A stretch of DNA of 64,000 bases from assembly GCA_964607165.1 (NCBI GenBank), contig CAZSIT010000003.1, positions 124,001-188,000 on the forward strand. Reading direction: 5' to 3'. Under the pieces are notes generated by a model that saw only the letters and a program-made list of their open reading frames with translations, made no database searches and was not told the origin of the DNA. The DNA comes from DSPP01 sp964607165. Its GTDB lineage: Bacteria; Zixibacteria; MSB-5A5; DSPP01. The position numbers were made by a program, and so were the translations under genes. Shown piece by piece: positions 26,005 to 35,591 of this stretch (within the stretch, counting starts at the first letter, position 1; each line of letters starts with the position of its first letter).

Positions 26005-27863
26005 TGTTCGTCCTTGGCACCGCCGGCCACGTTGACCACGGCAAATCCACTCTTGTTACCGCGCTTTCGGGCATAAACCCAGACCGTCTGCCGGAGGAAA
26101 AAGAACGCGGAATGACCATCGATTTGGGCTTCGCCTGGTTTTCGCTGCCGGAAGTAGGCGAAGTCGGCATCGTCGATGTCCCCGGCCACGAACGCTTCGT
26201 CAAAAATATGATAGCAGGCGCCGGTGGCATCGACGCCGTTTTGTTTGTGGTCGCTGCCGACGATGGCTGGATGCCGCAGTCTCAAGAGCATCTCGAAATT
26301 TTAGAGTTCCTTGGGGTTTCAGCCGGTATCATAGTTCTGACCAAAACCGATTTTGCCACACCCGACTGGGCGGAGCTGGTTGAGCAGGATATTCGCTCCA
26401 AGCTGGCCGGAACTTTTCTGGCAAAAGCCCCGATTATTCGAACACTGGCCGCTGAAGGAGCCGGGATTCCAGAACTAAAAGCTGAAATTGGGAGGGTGCT
26501 CAAATCTATTTCTTCTCGTCACGATACGGATAAACCACGATTATTCGTCGACCGTGTTTTCACTCTTACCGGCAAGGGAACTGTGGTTACCGGTACCCTG
26601 ACGGGCGGCAGTTTCCGCCGCGGTGAAAGAGTAGAAATTTTGCCCCAGAAAAAGGAAGCCCGCATTCGCACCTTGCAGACACATAAAAAAGAAATAGAAA
26701 TAGGCCAGCCGGGCAGCCGCCTGGCTCTGAATTTGGCTGATGTTGAGAAAGAAAATCTTTCGCGAGGCAATGTTCTGGTTCGCCCCAATGCCGAGGTTCT
26801 AACTTCTCGTATCGCTACTCGTGTAAAAGTTTTGCCCCATTCCCGTTTTGGTCTAAAAGATGGCCAGAAATATCTTTTCATCTTGGGCACGCAGGAAGTT
26901 TTGGGATACGTTTCCTTATTTGATAAAAAAGAAATAGCTCCCGGGCAGGAAGATTGGGTCATTTTCCGCTTTTCAGAACCGATTTGCGCCTATTCTCTTG
27001 ACCGTTTCATCGTCCGCTTGCCTTCTCCCGCTTTAACCTTGGGAGGCGGCAAGGTTTACGACCCTTTCTTTTCTTTGCCGGCGCGAAAAGAGGTGGAGCA
27101 TCGATTAGCCACGCTCCTTGATGAGATTCCTGCAGCTTGGATTACTTATCGCCTATCCCAAGCTTTTTCGCTTACATCTTCCGAGCTAGAACTGGCTCAC
27201 TTTTTCAGCACCACTGAATTGCAAAAAGCTTTGGAGGACTTGCAAGCAGAAGGCCAGCTGGAAAAGTTGGGGGAAAAATTGGTTGCTCAAGAAGTCTTGG
27301 AAGAAAAACTTTCTCGTTTGAAAAAAGAAGTCGCCAATTATCACCAACGCTTTCCTCACCGCCCCGGCCTGCGAGTGGCCGAAACGGGTCAACTTATGAA
27401 AGTTTCAGAAGAAGAGGGTTTGTTAGTTTGTGATTTTTTAGTTTCTAAAGGGGGCTATAAAAAACAGGGTCCCTTTATTTCCGAGCTTAAATTTGCGTCC
27501 GGCTTAACCGATTTCCAAAAAAATATCGCCCGAAGTCTTTTGGAACGGTTGACTTTTGCCCGTCAAAAAGAAGGCGCAAATGGTGGAGTTGTAAATTCCG
27601 AAGAGGAAAATGAAGTTCTGCATTTTCTGCTACATTCCGGCCAGATGGTCGAGGTCTCCAGCGACTTTTTTCTGCCCAAAGATGATTTTGACGCAATTAC
27701 CGGACAGATTAAAGAATTAATAAGTGCGGAAGGTAAAGCCTCAGCCGGTCGGGTGCGCGATTTTTTGGGCGCCTCCCGCAAATTTGTAATTCCCCTTCTT
27801 GAAAAAATGGATTCCCTGGGCATTACCCGCCGGGTGGGAGATGAAAGAGTGCTGGCGGAATGA
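26004..27863 (+). CDS. selB: Selenocysteine-specific elongation factor SelB
   Basis: 619 residues. GTPase domain with G1 GTAGHVDHGKST at residues 4-15, G2/G3 in KERGMTIDLGFAW and DVPGHERFVKNM, and G4 TKTD near 112; then EF-Tu-like domains 2 and 3 and, from about 370, the winged-helix repeats that bind the SECIS hairpin in mRNA. It delivers Sec-tRNA to UGA codons. It overlaps the following amidohydrolase gene by 4 nt. Presence of selC, selA and selB together means that the organism decodes UGA as Sec at some genes; none of the genes in this window shows a readable in-frame UGA. Confidence 0.95.
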   Translation: MFVLGTAGHVDHGKSTLVTALSGINPDRLPEEKERGMTIDLGFAWFSLPEVGEVGIVDVPGHERFVKNMIAGAGGIDAVLFVVAADDGWMPQSQEHLEILEFLGVSAGIIVLTKTDFATPDWAELVEQDIRSKLAGTFLAKAPIIRTLAAEGAGIPELKAEIGRVLKSISSRHDTDKPRLFVDRVFTLTGKGTVVTGTLTGGSFRRGERVEILPQKKEARIRTLQTHKKEIEIGQPGSRLALNLADVEKENLSRGNVLVRPNAEVLTSRIATRVKVLPHSRFGLKDGQKYLFILGTQEVLGYVSLFDKKEIAPGQEDWVIFRFSEPICAYSLDRFIVRLPSPALTLGGGKVYDPFFSLPARKEVEHRLATLLDEIPAAWITYRLSQAFSLTSSELELAHFFSTTELQKALEDLQAEGQLEKLGEKLVAQEVLEEKLSRLKKEVANYHQRFPHRPGLRVAETGQLMKVSEEEGLLVCDFLVSKGGYKKQGPFISELKFASGLTDFQKNIARSLLERLTFARQKEGANGGVVNSEEENEVLHFLLHSGQMVEVSSDFFLPKDDFDAITGQIKELISAEGKASAGRVRDFLGASRKFVIPLLEKMDSLGITRRVGDERVLAE

Positions 27864-29461
27864 AAACCGTATTTGTCAACGGCAACGTTTACACTCTCGA
27901 CCGCCGGCTGCCTAAAGTTCAGGCGTTAATCGTCGAAGGCGGCAAAATCATTTTTGCTGGGAAATCGGGAGATGCTAAAAAGCTTAAGAGGCGGGGGGAT
28001 GAAATTTTCGATTTGAAAGGCCATGCCGTTATTCCCGGTTTGGTGGATTGCCACGTCCATTTGGTTTACTGGGCCGAGACCCGTTCCCGTTTGGCTTTGG
28101 ACAATGCCCTTTCGGTTTCAGAGATTCAAAAAAAGGTAGCAGCTTTTAAAAAAAGGATTCCAAAGGGAGGATGGCTCTTTGGCCGCGGTTTTGACAAAAA
28201 CCTTTGGCCGGCAGGGGAAATGGTTGATAAAAAGGCCCTGGATGCCGTTTGCCAAGATATTCCAATAATACTTACAAGCAAAGATGAGCATTGCCTTTGG
28301 CTCAATTCAGCCGCTCTAACAGAAGTCGGCATTTGTTCTTCGACTTCCGACCCGGCCGGCGGTCGCATGGTACGCTATGAGAATTCACAAAAGCCGACCG
28401 GCTATCTTTTGGAAACCGCCTGCCACTTGGTTTACGAGTATCTCGACCACGAGCAAAAAAAACCGAATATGGAAAAGATTGTCCGGTCGGCACAGAAAGA
28501 AGCTTGGAAAAACGGTGTCACCGGTGTGCATGCTTTGCCAGACCCTGGTTTTGAAAAATCGTTTGCCTTGCTTGAATGGATGACGCGAGAGGAAAAACTT
28601 AAACTTCGCGTCTTGATGTATATACCCGAAAAACGGCTCGAGTGGGCTATGGAGTTAGGTCTGCAGTCCGGTTTCGGCAACGATTTTTTCAAAATTGGCG
28701 GGGTGAAAATTTTTGCCGATGGTACGCTTGGCTCCCAAACCGCTTTACTTTTTGAGCCGTACGCAGGAAGCTCCAATACCGGCGTGGAAGTCGCCTCGCA
28801 GGAGCATCTTCAAAAACAGGTCAAGAAAGCGGCGGAAGCCGGATTGGCCTGCGCCATTCATGCCATCGGAGATAAAGCAGCATCTTACGCCCTTGAAAGT
28901 TTTGGAAAAGCTCTGCCCATTCATAACGGGAAACTGCGGCAGCGGATTGAGCATATTCAACTTTTGCGCAATGAAGACTTGCCCAAGTTTAGAAAATATC
29001 GCGTGGCCGCCTCGATGCAGCCGGTCCACGCTACCTCGGATAGACAAATAGCGGATAAATACTGGGGTGCGCGCTGTCAGAACGCTTATCCCTGGCGGTC
29101 ACTTTTGAAAAGTGGCGCTTTACTTGCCTTTGGCTCTGACGCCCCAATTGAGCCGCTTGAACCCTTGGCCGGGATTTATGCGGCGGTTTGTCGTAAGAAG
29201 CCGAGCGAAGAGAAAAGTTGGTTTCCCGAGCAAAAAATCTCTGTTAGCGAGGCGATTCGAGCCTACACAGTCAATCCAGCTGTTCTTTCGGGCGATGAGA
29301 AGCGTCGAGGAACGCTTTCGGTTGGCAAATTGGCGGATTTTGTGGTGCTTTCCGAAGACCCTTTCAAGATTGCTCCCGAAAAACTTTCTTCATTGGAAGC
29401 TTTGGCTACAGTAGTCGGAGGAGAAGTCGTCTATTCTGCCGCTTCTGCTCAACTGGGGTAA
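27860..29461 (+). CDS. Amidohydrolase, YtcJ-like family
   Basis: 533 residues, ATGA overlap with selB. N-terminal VFVNGNVYTLDRRLPKVQAL and a metal-site H-x-H in GLVDCHVHLVY (about 64-68), then ACAIHAIGDKA (about 330) and FGSDAPIEPL (about 425), the set of His/Asp ligands of the YtcJ/amidohydrolase_3 subfamily. A mixed alpha/beta barrel enzyme probably hydrolysing an amide or ester; substrate unknown. Co-transcription with the Sec genes is implied by the overlap, but no functional link is established. Confidence 0.85.
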   Translation: MKTVFVNGNVYTLDRRLPKVQALIVEGGKIIFAGKSGDAKKLKRRGDEIFDLKGHAVIPGLVDCHVHLVYWAETRSRLALDNALSVSEIQKKVAAFKKRIPKGGWLFGRGFDKNLWPAGEMVDKKALDAVCQDIPIILTSKDEHCLWLNSAALTEVGICSSTSDPAGGRMVRYENSQKPTGYLLETACHLVYEYLDHEQKKPNMEKIVRSAQKEAWKNGVTGVHALPDPGFEKSFALLEWMTREEKLKLRVLMYIPEKRLEWAMELGLQSGFGNDFFKIGGVKIFADGTLGSQTALLFEPYAGSSNTGVEVASQEHLQKQVKKAAEAGLACAIHAIGDKAASYALESFGKALPIHNGKLRQRIEHIQLLRNEDLPKFRKYRVAASMQPVHATSDRQIADKYWGARCQNAYPWRSLLKSGALLAFGSDAPIEPLEPLAGIYAAVCRKKPSEEKSWFPEQKISVSEAIRAYTVNPAVLSGDEKRRGTLSVGKLADFVVLSEDPFKIAPEKLSSLEALATVVGGEVVYSAASAQLG

Positions 29462-29464
29462 TAA

Positions 29465-29493
29465 TTGACAAACCCCAAGTTGGGTGTTAGCTT
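29465..29493 (+). promoter_or_regulatory. Promoter of the nfeD-slipin pair, with flanking inverted repeat
   Basis: TTGACA (29465-29470), 17 nt, TAGCTT (29488-29493). Expected start about 29500, only a few bases before ATG 29504, so the leader is very short. An imperfect inverted repeat (CAACTGGGGT at 29451 and ACCCCAAGTTG at 29471) flanks the -35 and could be an operator. Confidence 0.45.
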
Positions 29494-29503
29494 GAAAACG
29501 GTG

Positions 29504-30814
29504 ATGCTTATGCAAAAAACTTTGCGTTTAGCCATATTTACTGCCCTACTTTTTAGCTCTTTGGTTTTGGCACAAGAACGCACGGTTGAGGTTTTGACGA
29601 TCGAATCGGCCATCACGCCAATTACTGTCAAACTTATTCAACGGGCAGTGGAGAGAGCAACCGATGATGGTGCGGAAGCGCTGGTCATTCAGCTCAACAC
29701 GCCCGGCGGGCTGGTGGCTTCCACGTGGAAAATAAATTCTATTCTGTTGAATGCGGACATTCCGGTTGTAGTTTACGTTGCCCCTTCCGGCGCGCGGGCC
29801 GCTTCGGCCGGGATGTTCATCACCTACGCCGCCCATATTGCCGCAATGGCCTCCGGCACCAGCATCGGCGCTGCTCATCCGGTGGAAGGAGGCGGCGGCA
29901 AAATGGACTCCACAATGTCGGAAAAAGTTACCAACGACGCCGTGGCCAACGTCCGGTCCGCTGCCGTCAAGCGTGGGCGTAACGCCGACTGGGCCGAACA
30001 GGCGGTGCGGAAATCAGTCTCCATTCCGGAATACGAGGCCTTAAAGCTTCACGTCATCGACTTGGTGGCGGATAATCTTCCGCAGCTTTTGGAAAAAATA
30101 GACGGCCGAAAAGTGCGGCTTCCGCTGGGGGAACGGATTTTAAAAACCAAGGATGCCCAAATCGTTCATATTCGAATCAACGCCTTTGACCGGATTCTGG
30201 AAGTTATCGTAGATCCAACTATCGCCTATGTTCTGATGACCATCGGACTTTTGGGGCTCTACTTTGAGTTTTCCAATCCCGGCACGGTCTTGCCGGGCGT
30301 TATTGGCGGCATCTGTTTGATTCTGGCTTTCTTTGCTTTTCAGGCCTTGCCGATAAACTTTGCCGGCGTTTTGCTCATTCTCTTGGCGATGCTGCTTTTC
30401 ATTCTGGACATCAAGTTCCCGACACATGGCGCTTTGACCACCGGCGGCATCGTGGCGATGTTCTTGGGCTCGATTATGCTCATCAATTCCTCCGCGCCCT
30501 ATATGAAAATTTCGCTTTCCGTTATTATTTCCACGGTTGGCGCCACTGCCGCTTTCTTTATTTTCGCGGTTGGCGCTGGCCTGCGCGCTCAGAAATTGCG
30601 GGCAACCACCGGTCTGGAGGGAATGATTGGCCAAATAGCTGTGGCGGCTGAACCGTTGGCGCCGGAAGGGCTGGTGAAAGTGGCCGGAGAAATCTGGCGG
30701 GCACGGCTGGCTCCCGCCGCCAAAGAAGGAGGTCTGGAAAAGGTGAGCCCCAACGAAAAAGTGAAAGTGGTCGGCGTCGAGAATCTGACCCTTTTAGTTT
30801 CCAGGGAAAAGTAA
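29504..30814 (+). CDS. NfeD-like membrane serine protease (ClpP-type, NfeD1b class)
   Basis: 436 residues from ATG 29504; TTG 29465 would add 13 residues but overlaps the promoter, and ATG 29510 is also possible. Signal peptide about 1-23. A ClpP/crotonase-like protease domain follows: IQLNTPGGLVAS (about 64-75) and the catalytic Ser in PSGARAASAGMFI (about 93-105), the pattern of the PH1510 stomatin-specific protease. Four hydrophobic helices (about 225-360) lead to a C-terminal NfeD OB-fold domain (about 375-436). These proteases partner with stomatin-like slipins, and one is encoded 41 nt downstream. Acts in the inner membrane. Confidence 0.9.
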   Translation: MLMQKTLRLAIFTALLFSSLVLAQERTVEVLTIESAITPITVKLIQRAVERATDDGAEALVIQLNTPGGLVASTWKINSILLNADIPVVVYVAPSGARAASAGMFITYAAHIAAMASGTSIGAAHPVEGGGGKMDSTMSEKVTNDAVANVRSAAVKRGRNADWAEQAVRKSVSIPEYEALKLHVIDLVADNLPQLLEKIDGRKVRLPLGERILKTKDAQIVHIRINAFDRILEVIVDPTIAYVLMTIGLLGLYFEFSNPGTVLPGVIGGICLILAFFAFQALPINFAGVLLILLAMLLFILDIKFPTHGALTTGGIVAMFLGSIMLINSSAPYMKISLSVIISTVGATAAFFIFAVGAGLRAQKLRATTGLEGMIGQIAVAAEPLAPEGLVKVAGEIWRARLAPAAKEGGLEKVSPNEKVKVVGVENLTLLVSREK

Positions 30815-30855
30815 GCATGGACGTTTTAAAATGACAAACCATTCGAGGAGGGAAA

Positions 30856-31617
30856 ATGCTGCCGTTTAGCACCAGCGCTATGGTCCTTGTTCTTATCGGA
30901 CTTTTCATTCTGTTCAACGCCATCCGCATTCTGCGGGAATATGAGCGGGGAATCATTTTCCGGCTCGGCCGTTTAATCGGCTCCAAGGGGCCGGGGTTGA
31001 TTCTTTTGATTCCGATTGTCGACAAAATGGTGAAAATATCTTTGCGCACGGTGACGATGGACGTCCCGTCGCAAGACGTAATCACCCGCGACAACGTTAC
31101 CGTGAAAGTGAACGCGGTAATCTATTTCCGGGTGATGGACCCATCCAAGGCGGTGGTGCAGGTGGAAGATTTTCTCTACGCCACCTCGCAAATTTCACAG
31201 ACCACCTTGCGCTCGGTTTTGGGCCAGGCGGAACTGGATGATTTGCTGTCGAATCGGGAAAAAATCAACCAGGAGCTCACGAAAATCATCGACGCCCAGA
31301 CCGAGCCCTGGGGAATCAAAGTTTCAGTGGTAGAAGTTAAGAACGTCGATTTGCCGCAGGAAATGCAACGGGCCATCGCGCGGCAGGCGGAAGCGGAACG
31401 GGAACGCCGCGCCAAAGTCATCCACGCCGAAGGGGAACTGCAAGCTTCCTACAAGCTGGCCGAGGCGGCAGCCATTATCGGGAAGGAACCCGCGGCCATT
31501 ACCCTGCGGTTTTTGTCCACGCTGGTGGAAATTGGAGCAGACAAAAACTCCACCATCGTTTTTCCTTTGCCGATCGACCTGCTTACTCCCTTTTTAAAAC
31601 AGGCAGAGAAGAAATAG
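30856..31617 (+). CDS. Slipin / stomatin-like SPFH-domain protein
   Basis: 253 residues, GAGGAGGG before ATG. One N-terminal membrane segment (about 7-25), then the SPFH/band-7 core: LREYERGIIFRLGRL (about 28-42), VDKMVKISLRTVTMDVP, RDNVTVKVNAVIYFRV, and a C-terminal coiled coil with IARQAEAERERRAKVIHAEG (about 174-193). Slipins form oligomeric membrane microdomain scaffolds and are the known partner and substrate of the NfeD-type protease encoded just upstream. Confidence 0.93.
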   Translation: MLPFSTSAMVLVLIGLFILFNAIRILREYERGIIFRLGRLIGSKGPGLILLIPIVDKMVKISLRTVTMDVPSQDVITRDNVTVKVNAVIYFRVMDPSKAVVQVEDFLYATSQISQTTLRSVLGQAELDDLLSNREKINQELTKIIDAQTEPWGIKVSVVEVKNVDLPQEMQRAIARQAEAERERRAKVIHAEGELQASYKLAEAAAIIGKEPAAITLRFLSTLVEIGADKNSTIVFPLPIDLLTPFLKQAEKK

Positions 31618-31638
31618 GCCAAAGTTATCCATACAGCG

Positions 31639-31675
31639 AAGAGGTTAAAGTATGACTTTAACCTCTTTTTATTTT
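31639..31675 (+). terminator. Intrinsic terminator after the slipin gene
   Basis: GAGGTTAAAG (31641-31650), 5-nt loop, CTTTAACCTC (31656-31665), then TTTTTATTTT: a perfect 10-bp stem with a T-run. Confidence 0.88.
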
Positions 31676-31678
31676 CGA

Positions 31679-31718
31679 GTCAACTTTCAGTTGACAAGTT
31701 TGACAGGAATTATACATT
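31679..31718 (+). promoter_or_regulatory. glnA promoter with overlapping 17-bp palindrome
   Basis: GTCAACT (31679-31685) and AGTTGAC (31689-31695) form a perfect inverted repeat with a 3-nt centre, and its right arm supplies the TTGACA (31691-31696) of a promoter whose -10 is TATACA (31711, 14-nt spacing) or TACATT (31713, 16-nt). A protein bound to the palindrome would cover the -35. It does not match the GlnR consensus TGTNA-N7-TNACA. Confidence 0.5.
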
Positions 31719-31808
31719 TTGCGCATTATGAAAAAACAAAACGAGGTGCTTGAGGCAGAAAAAATAATTCGAGGGGTTCGAGAAAAGGATTTGAGGGGAG
31801 AAAAGAGA

Positions 31809-33128
31809 ATGACGGCCGCGGACTTTTTAAAGGAGTTGGATAAGCAAGAAGTTAAATATGTCCGGCTCTGGTTTACCGACATTTTAGGACAGCTCAAGGG
31901 AATGGATATGACCCGCCGGGAAATGGAGGGGGTTCTGGAAAGGGGTCAGGGATTTGACGGCTCTTCAATCGAAGGGTTTGTCCGCATTGAAGAATCAGAT
32001 TTGATAGCCCGGCCCGATTTGTCCACTTTCCGGGTGATTCCCTGGCCGATTGGGGGAGTGAAAGTCGGGATGCTTTTCTGTAATGTTTTCAATCCGGACG
32101 GCACCCCGCATGACGGAGACCCGCGCTATATCCTCCGCCGTCAGCTGGATAAAATTAAAAAGCTGGGCTATACTTACAATTGCGGGCCGGAAATCGAGTA
32201 CTTCTACTTGAAATCGGCCAAAGAGCCGGTGGTTTTGGACCGCGAAGGCTATTTTAGCTACGGCACGATTGACATCGGCACCAACTTGCGCAAGAAAACC
32301 GCCACAGCTTTGGAGGCAATGGGCATTCAGGTAGAGTGCACCCATCACGAAGTAGCCCCCAGCCAGCACGAGATTGATTTGCGCTATCAGGATGCCTTAA
32401 CGATGGCGGATCAGGCGATGATTTATCGCCTCGTAGTCAAAGAATTGGCGGCGCAGGAAGGAGTCTACGCCACCTTTATGCCCAAGCCGATTTTCGGCGA
32501 AAACGGCAGCGGGATGCATGTTCACCAATCCCTTTTCAAAGGGAAAAGCAACCTTTTCTTTGACCCCAAGGATAAATATCACCTTTCCGCTTTTTCCAGA
32601 GGTTACATCGCCGGGCTTTTGACGCATATTCGCGAAATCACTTTGATTTTGTGTCAGTGGGTGAACTCCTACAAACGGTTGGTTGTCGGTTTCGAAGCGC
32701 CGGTTTACATTTCCTGGGGTCGGCGCAATCGTTCCTCTTTAATCCGCGTCCCGATGTATCAACCAGGAAAAGAAAACGCCACCCGTGTGGAGCTACGCTG
32801 CCCGGACCCGGCCTGCAACCCGTATTTGGCCTTTGCAGTTATGCTGGCGGCGGGGATGAAGGGAGTGGAAGGAAAATATTCCGTCCCCGAGCCGGTGGAA
32901 GAGGACATTTACGAAATGGACGAGAAGGAGTTAAAGCGGCGCAAAATAGGCTCGCTTCCTTCTTCGCTCCCGGAAGCGATTGAGCTGGCGGAGAAAAGCG
33001 CGCTCGTCCGGGAAGTCCTGGGCGACCATTTGTTCAACAATCTTATCGCCAATAAGAAGGTTGAATGGGACCGCTATCGGATGCACGTTTCCCAGTACGA
33101 AATTGATAATTTCCTGCCGATTCTGTAG
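31809..33128 (+). CDS. glnA: Type I glutamine synthetase (alpha-like)
   Basis: 439 residues from ATG 31809, which has GAGGGGAG 8 nt upstream; ATG 31728 would add 27 residues without a ribosome site but sits 5-10 nt after the promoter, so a leaderless longer form cannot be excluded. Conserved motifs: FDGSSIEGF near 50, GPEIEYF near 125 (ammonium/metal Glu), EVAPSQHEIDLRY near 183, FGENGSGMHVHQSLFK near 233 and GRRNRSSLIRVP near 305 (ATP-binding). Length and the DIYEMD in place of the adenylylation NLY[DE]LP motif fit GSI-alpha, which is not controlled by adenylylation. Makes glutamine from glutamate and ammonium. Confidence 0.93.
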   Translation: MTAADFLKELDKQEVKYVRLWFTDILGQLKGMDMTRREMEGVLERGQGFDGSSIEGFVRIEESDLIARPDLSTFRVIPWPIGGVKVGMLFCNVFNPDGTPHDGDPRYILRRQLDKIKKLGYTYNCGPEIEYFYLKSAKEPVVLDREGYFSYGTIDIGTNLRKKTATALEAMGIQVECTHHEVAPSQHEIDLRYQDALTMADQAMIYRLVVKELAAQEGVYATFMPKPIFGENGSGMHVHQSLFKGKSNLFFDPKDKYHLSAFSRGYIAGLLTHIREITLILCQWVNSYKRLVVGFEAPVYISWGRRNRSSLIRVPMYQPGKENATRVELRCPDPACNPYLAFAVMLAAGMKGVEGKYSVPEPVEEDIYEMDEKELKRRKIGSLPSSLPEAIELAEKSALVREVLGDHLFNNLIANKKVEWDRYRMHVSQYEIDNFLPIL

Positions 33129-33146
33129 GCAATAGTTCAGCTTTGT

Positions 33147-33176
33147 AAGGGCGGTTTTGCAACCGCCCTTTTTTGT
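33147..33176 (+). terminator. Intrinsic terminator after glnA
   Basis: AAGGGCGGTT (33147-33156), loop TTGC, AACCGCCCTT (33161-33170), then TTTT. Perfect 10-bp stem. Confidence 0.88.
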
Positions 33177-33194
33177 TGCGATATTGTGATAGAC

Positions 33195-35591
33195 TTATAG
33201 CGAGCAGTTCGAGGGAATGCCCAAGAAAACCAGATTCAGTTCCTTCACCACATCTGCGGCGGTCAAAAAGCTGTTGCAGTCGATGTCGGCAACACTCAAA
33301 TTGGTGCAGTCCACGCCAATCGAACTGCCTAAGAAGGTACAGTTAAGCAGATGCACCACGTCAGCGGAGGTCAAAAGCTTATCGCCGTTTAAATCTCCTT
33401 TCATTTCAGTCTGAAAAATGAAAGCCGAGCCGGCATCCTGATTTCCGCTCGGATCCGCTCCGGGGGCGCCGAATAAAATCCGGGGTTCACTGCCGTTGTC
33501 ATTGGCAAAGATGCCGACCGACCCGCCTACCCGTTCACCCGTAGAATCACCGGTTTTCTGAAAAAGTAAAGAACCATTTTGACCGGAATAGACATACACC
33601 GCTCCCGCCGAGTCGTTGACACCTGGAGCGCCCACAATAAAATCGTTGAAACCATCCCGGTTGACATCGGCAGAGATTCCGACCGAACCCCCCACCCGGT
33701 CGCCGGGGGAGGTGCCGTTGACCTGGAAACTCAAAGAACCATCCGAAAGAGAATAGACAAAAGCAGAGCCGGCGGAACTGTTAGCTCCCGGAGCACCAAC
33801 GATAAAGTCGTCCGTATATATCCCCACCGAGCCACCTACCCGATCGCCTGGAGAACTGCCGTTTTTTTGGAATACCTGTACTCCAGTGGCCCCGGAATCG
33901 ACAAAGACCGTGCCGGTGGAATTGTTAGCCCCCGGAGCACCGATAATGGCATAGACTCCATAGATTCCAACCGAGCCACCTACCCGGTCGCCAGGGGTAG
34001 AACCAATTTTTTGATAAAGGAAAGAACCATCTATGCCTGAATAAACATAGGCCGCTCCGGCTGAATCATTGACTCCCGGCGCACCCACAATAAAATCTGT
34101 ATGCCCATCGCTGTTCACATCTCCCGAAATGCCCACCGACCCGCCTACTCGTTCTCCGGGATTACTTCCTGTTATTGTAAACAACGGCAGGCCGGTAGCA
34201 CCAGAGTAAACTATAGCCTTTCCAGCCGAATCGTTAGCCCCCGGAGCGCCGACGACAAAGTCGTCAGTTCCGTCTAAATCAACGTCACCATAAAGCCCAA
34301 CCGAACCCCCGACCCGTTCGCCAGCCGCCGTGCCGTTTACCTGATAAATCAAGGTATCATTTTTTCCTGAAAAGACGTAAGCCGAGCCTGCATCGGTCAG
34401 TTCGGTGCCTTCGCCAAACACGGTTACATCCGTCCCCGGCGCGCCGATGATGTAATCCGCCACGCCATCTCCATCCACGTCCCCACCGCCGGCGATAGCG
34501 AAACCGAACTGGTCGCCCGGGTTGGCGCCGTTTTTCTGGGATTTCAGCGTATCGGCCAGTACGGTGAAGGTTACCGACTGTGTATCCGCCAAAAAGCCGT
34601 CAGAGGCAATGAAATCGACGTGGTGGACGCCGACCTGATAGGCCGCCGGCGTCCAGGAGAATTGTCCAGTGCCGGTGCCGAAATCATTAAAACTGGCCCC
34701 CACAGGCAAGCTCGGGGGGCCAATCGCTAAGAGAGGAATGGTCAGGTTGGGGTCGGTGGCGGATACGTTGAAAACCTGCGGCTGCCCCACGGTTCCAAAT
34801 TTTTCCCCAATCGGGGCCCAATTCGGTTTGACGTTTGTGACCGTGATCGTGCTTTTTACAAAGTTCACCGGCACTCGGGTACCGTTGACTTTTACGAAAT
34901 GCACGGTGTTGTCCAGGATGCGGATGGTGTCCAACTCCACCGTGCCGGCCGGAGCATTTATAGAATCAAACTTTAAGTCCCAGAAGGCCTTTCGGGTGGA
35001 GTTGGGTGGCTCTATGTTGGATAAAAACCCGTCTTCAAATGCCCCCAATACAACTGAATCGGGGCTGGAGCTGTTGTAGCCGCCGTAGTTGGCTGTTAAC
35101 AAAGATCCCAAAGTTGCAGTCAGCCGGATTACGGTTCCATTGAAGGTGCGAGGCCTGGAGGCGATAATGTACGCCCCGCCGGAGATAGACCTTTCTTCAT
35201 AGGGAAAACTGATGTGCGTGAGGGTATCCTTGTTTGTAATCCAAATCCTTACAAGCATTGCGGGGCTCCCGGCCGTGTCCGACCGGATCATTTTCGACTC
35301 CATAATGATTGAATCCTGCGGGGCGGGTATCGTAGGGCGGCTGCCGGGACAGGGGAAATTGCCAAATTGGAAAACGCAATTGAGCAAAAGCCAGCAATCG
35401 GTGCCGTCCCTAAAGCCGTCGCAATTCAAATCTCCCTTAATGGCTGGATTGTCGCAAAAACTTCCGGTTCCCAAAAAAGCTTTGTTGATAAGAAGAACGA
35501 CATCGGCGGCGGAAATTGCGGCATCACAATTCATATCCGCCCGGTTAGGGTCGCAGGAGGATTGAGCGGCTGCGGTCGAAAGTGACAGCAC
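33195..35591 (-). CDS. Secreted FG-GAP repeat protein with N- and C-terminal dockerin-type domains
   Basis: 798 residues from GTG 35591, but the frame stays open upstream and encodes a full signal-peptide core (LLRINILAVLLGVLSLS) before it; GGGAGG at 35654-35649 is spaced 6 nt from an in-frame ACG (35642-35640), so the true start is probably there. After the signal come two dockerin-like calcium loops (about 15-75: DMNCDAAISAADVVLLI, GDLNCDGFRDGTD), a beta domain, an Ig-like domain (about 265-340), then seven to eight FG-GAP-like units built on GDRVGGSVGI and DFIVGAPG (about 345-720), and two more dockerin-like units ending in Cys-Ser-Leu. Calcium-binding surface or extracellular protein; it is an inverted paralogue of the gene at 47965. 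Confidence 0.8.
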   Translation of the reverse strand: MLSLSTAAAQSSCDPNRADMNCDAAISAADVVLLINKAFLGTGSFCDNPAIKGDLNCDGFRDGTDCWLLLNCVFQFGNFPCPGSRPTIPAPQDSIIMESKMIRSDTAGSPAMLVRIWITNKDTLTHISFPYEERSISGGAYIIASRPRTFNGTVIRLTATLGSLLTANYGGYNSSSPDSVVLGAFEDGFLSNIEPPNSTRKAFWDLKFDSINAPAGTVELDTIRILDNTVHFVKVNGTRVPVNFVKSTITVTNVKPNWAPIGEKFGTVGQPQVFNVSATDPNLTIPLLAIGPPSLPVGASFNDFGTGTGQFSWTPAAYQVGVHHVDFIASDGFLADTQSVTFTVLADTLKSQKNGANPGDQFGFAIAGGGDVDGDGVADYIIGAPGTDVTVFGEGTELTDAGSAYVFSGKNDTLIYQVNGTAAGERVGGSVGLYGDVDLDGTDDFVVGAPGANDSAGKAIVYSGATGLPLFTITGSNPGERVGGSVGISGDVNSDGHTDFIVGAPGVNDSAGAAYVYSGIDGSFLYQKIGSTPGDRVGGSVGIYGVYAIIGAPGANNSTGTVFVDSGATGVQVFQKNGSSPGDRVGGSVGIYTDDFIVGAPGANSSAGSAFVYSLSDGSLSFQVNGTSPGDRVGGSVGISADVNRDGFNDFIVGAPGVNDSAGAVYVYSGQNGSLLFQKTGDSTGERVGGSVGIFANDNGSEPRILFGAPGADPSGNQDAGSAFIFQTEMKGDLNGDKLLTSADVVHLLNCTFLGSSIGVDCTNLSVADIDCNSFLTAADVVKELNLVFLGIPSNCSL

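Noticed and set aside
24652..29461. Possible selenoprotein beside the Sec genes
   Set aside because: The amidohydrolase and other neighbours read through with ordinary codons; no in-frame TGA continuing into conserved protein sequence was found. A genome-wide SECIS search would be needed.
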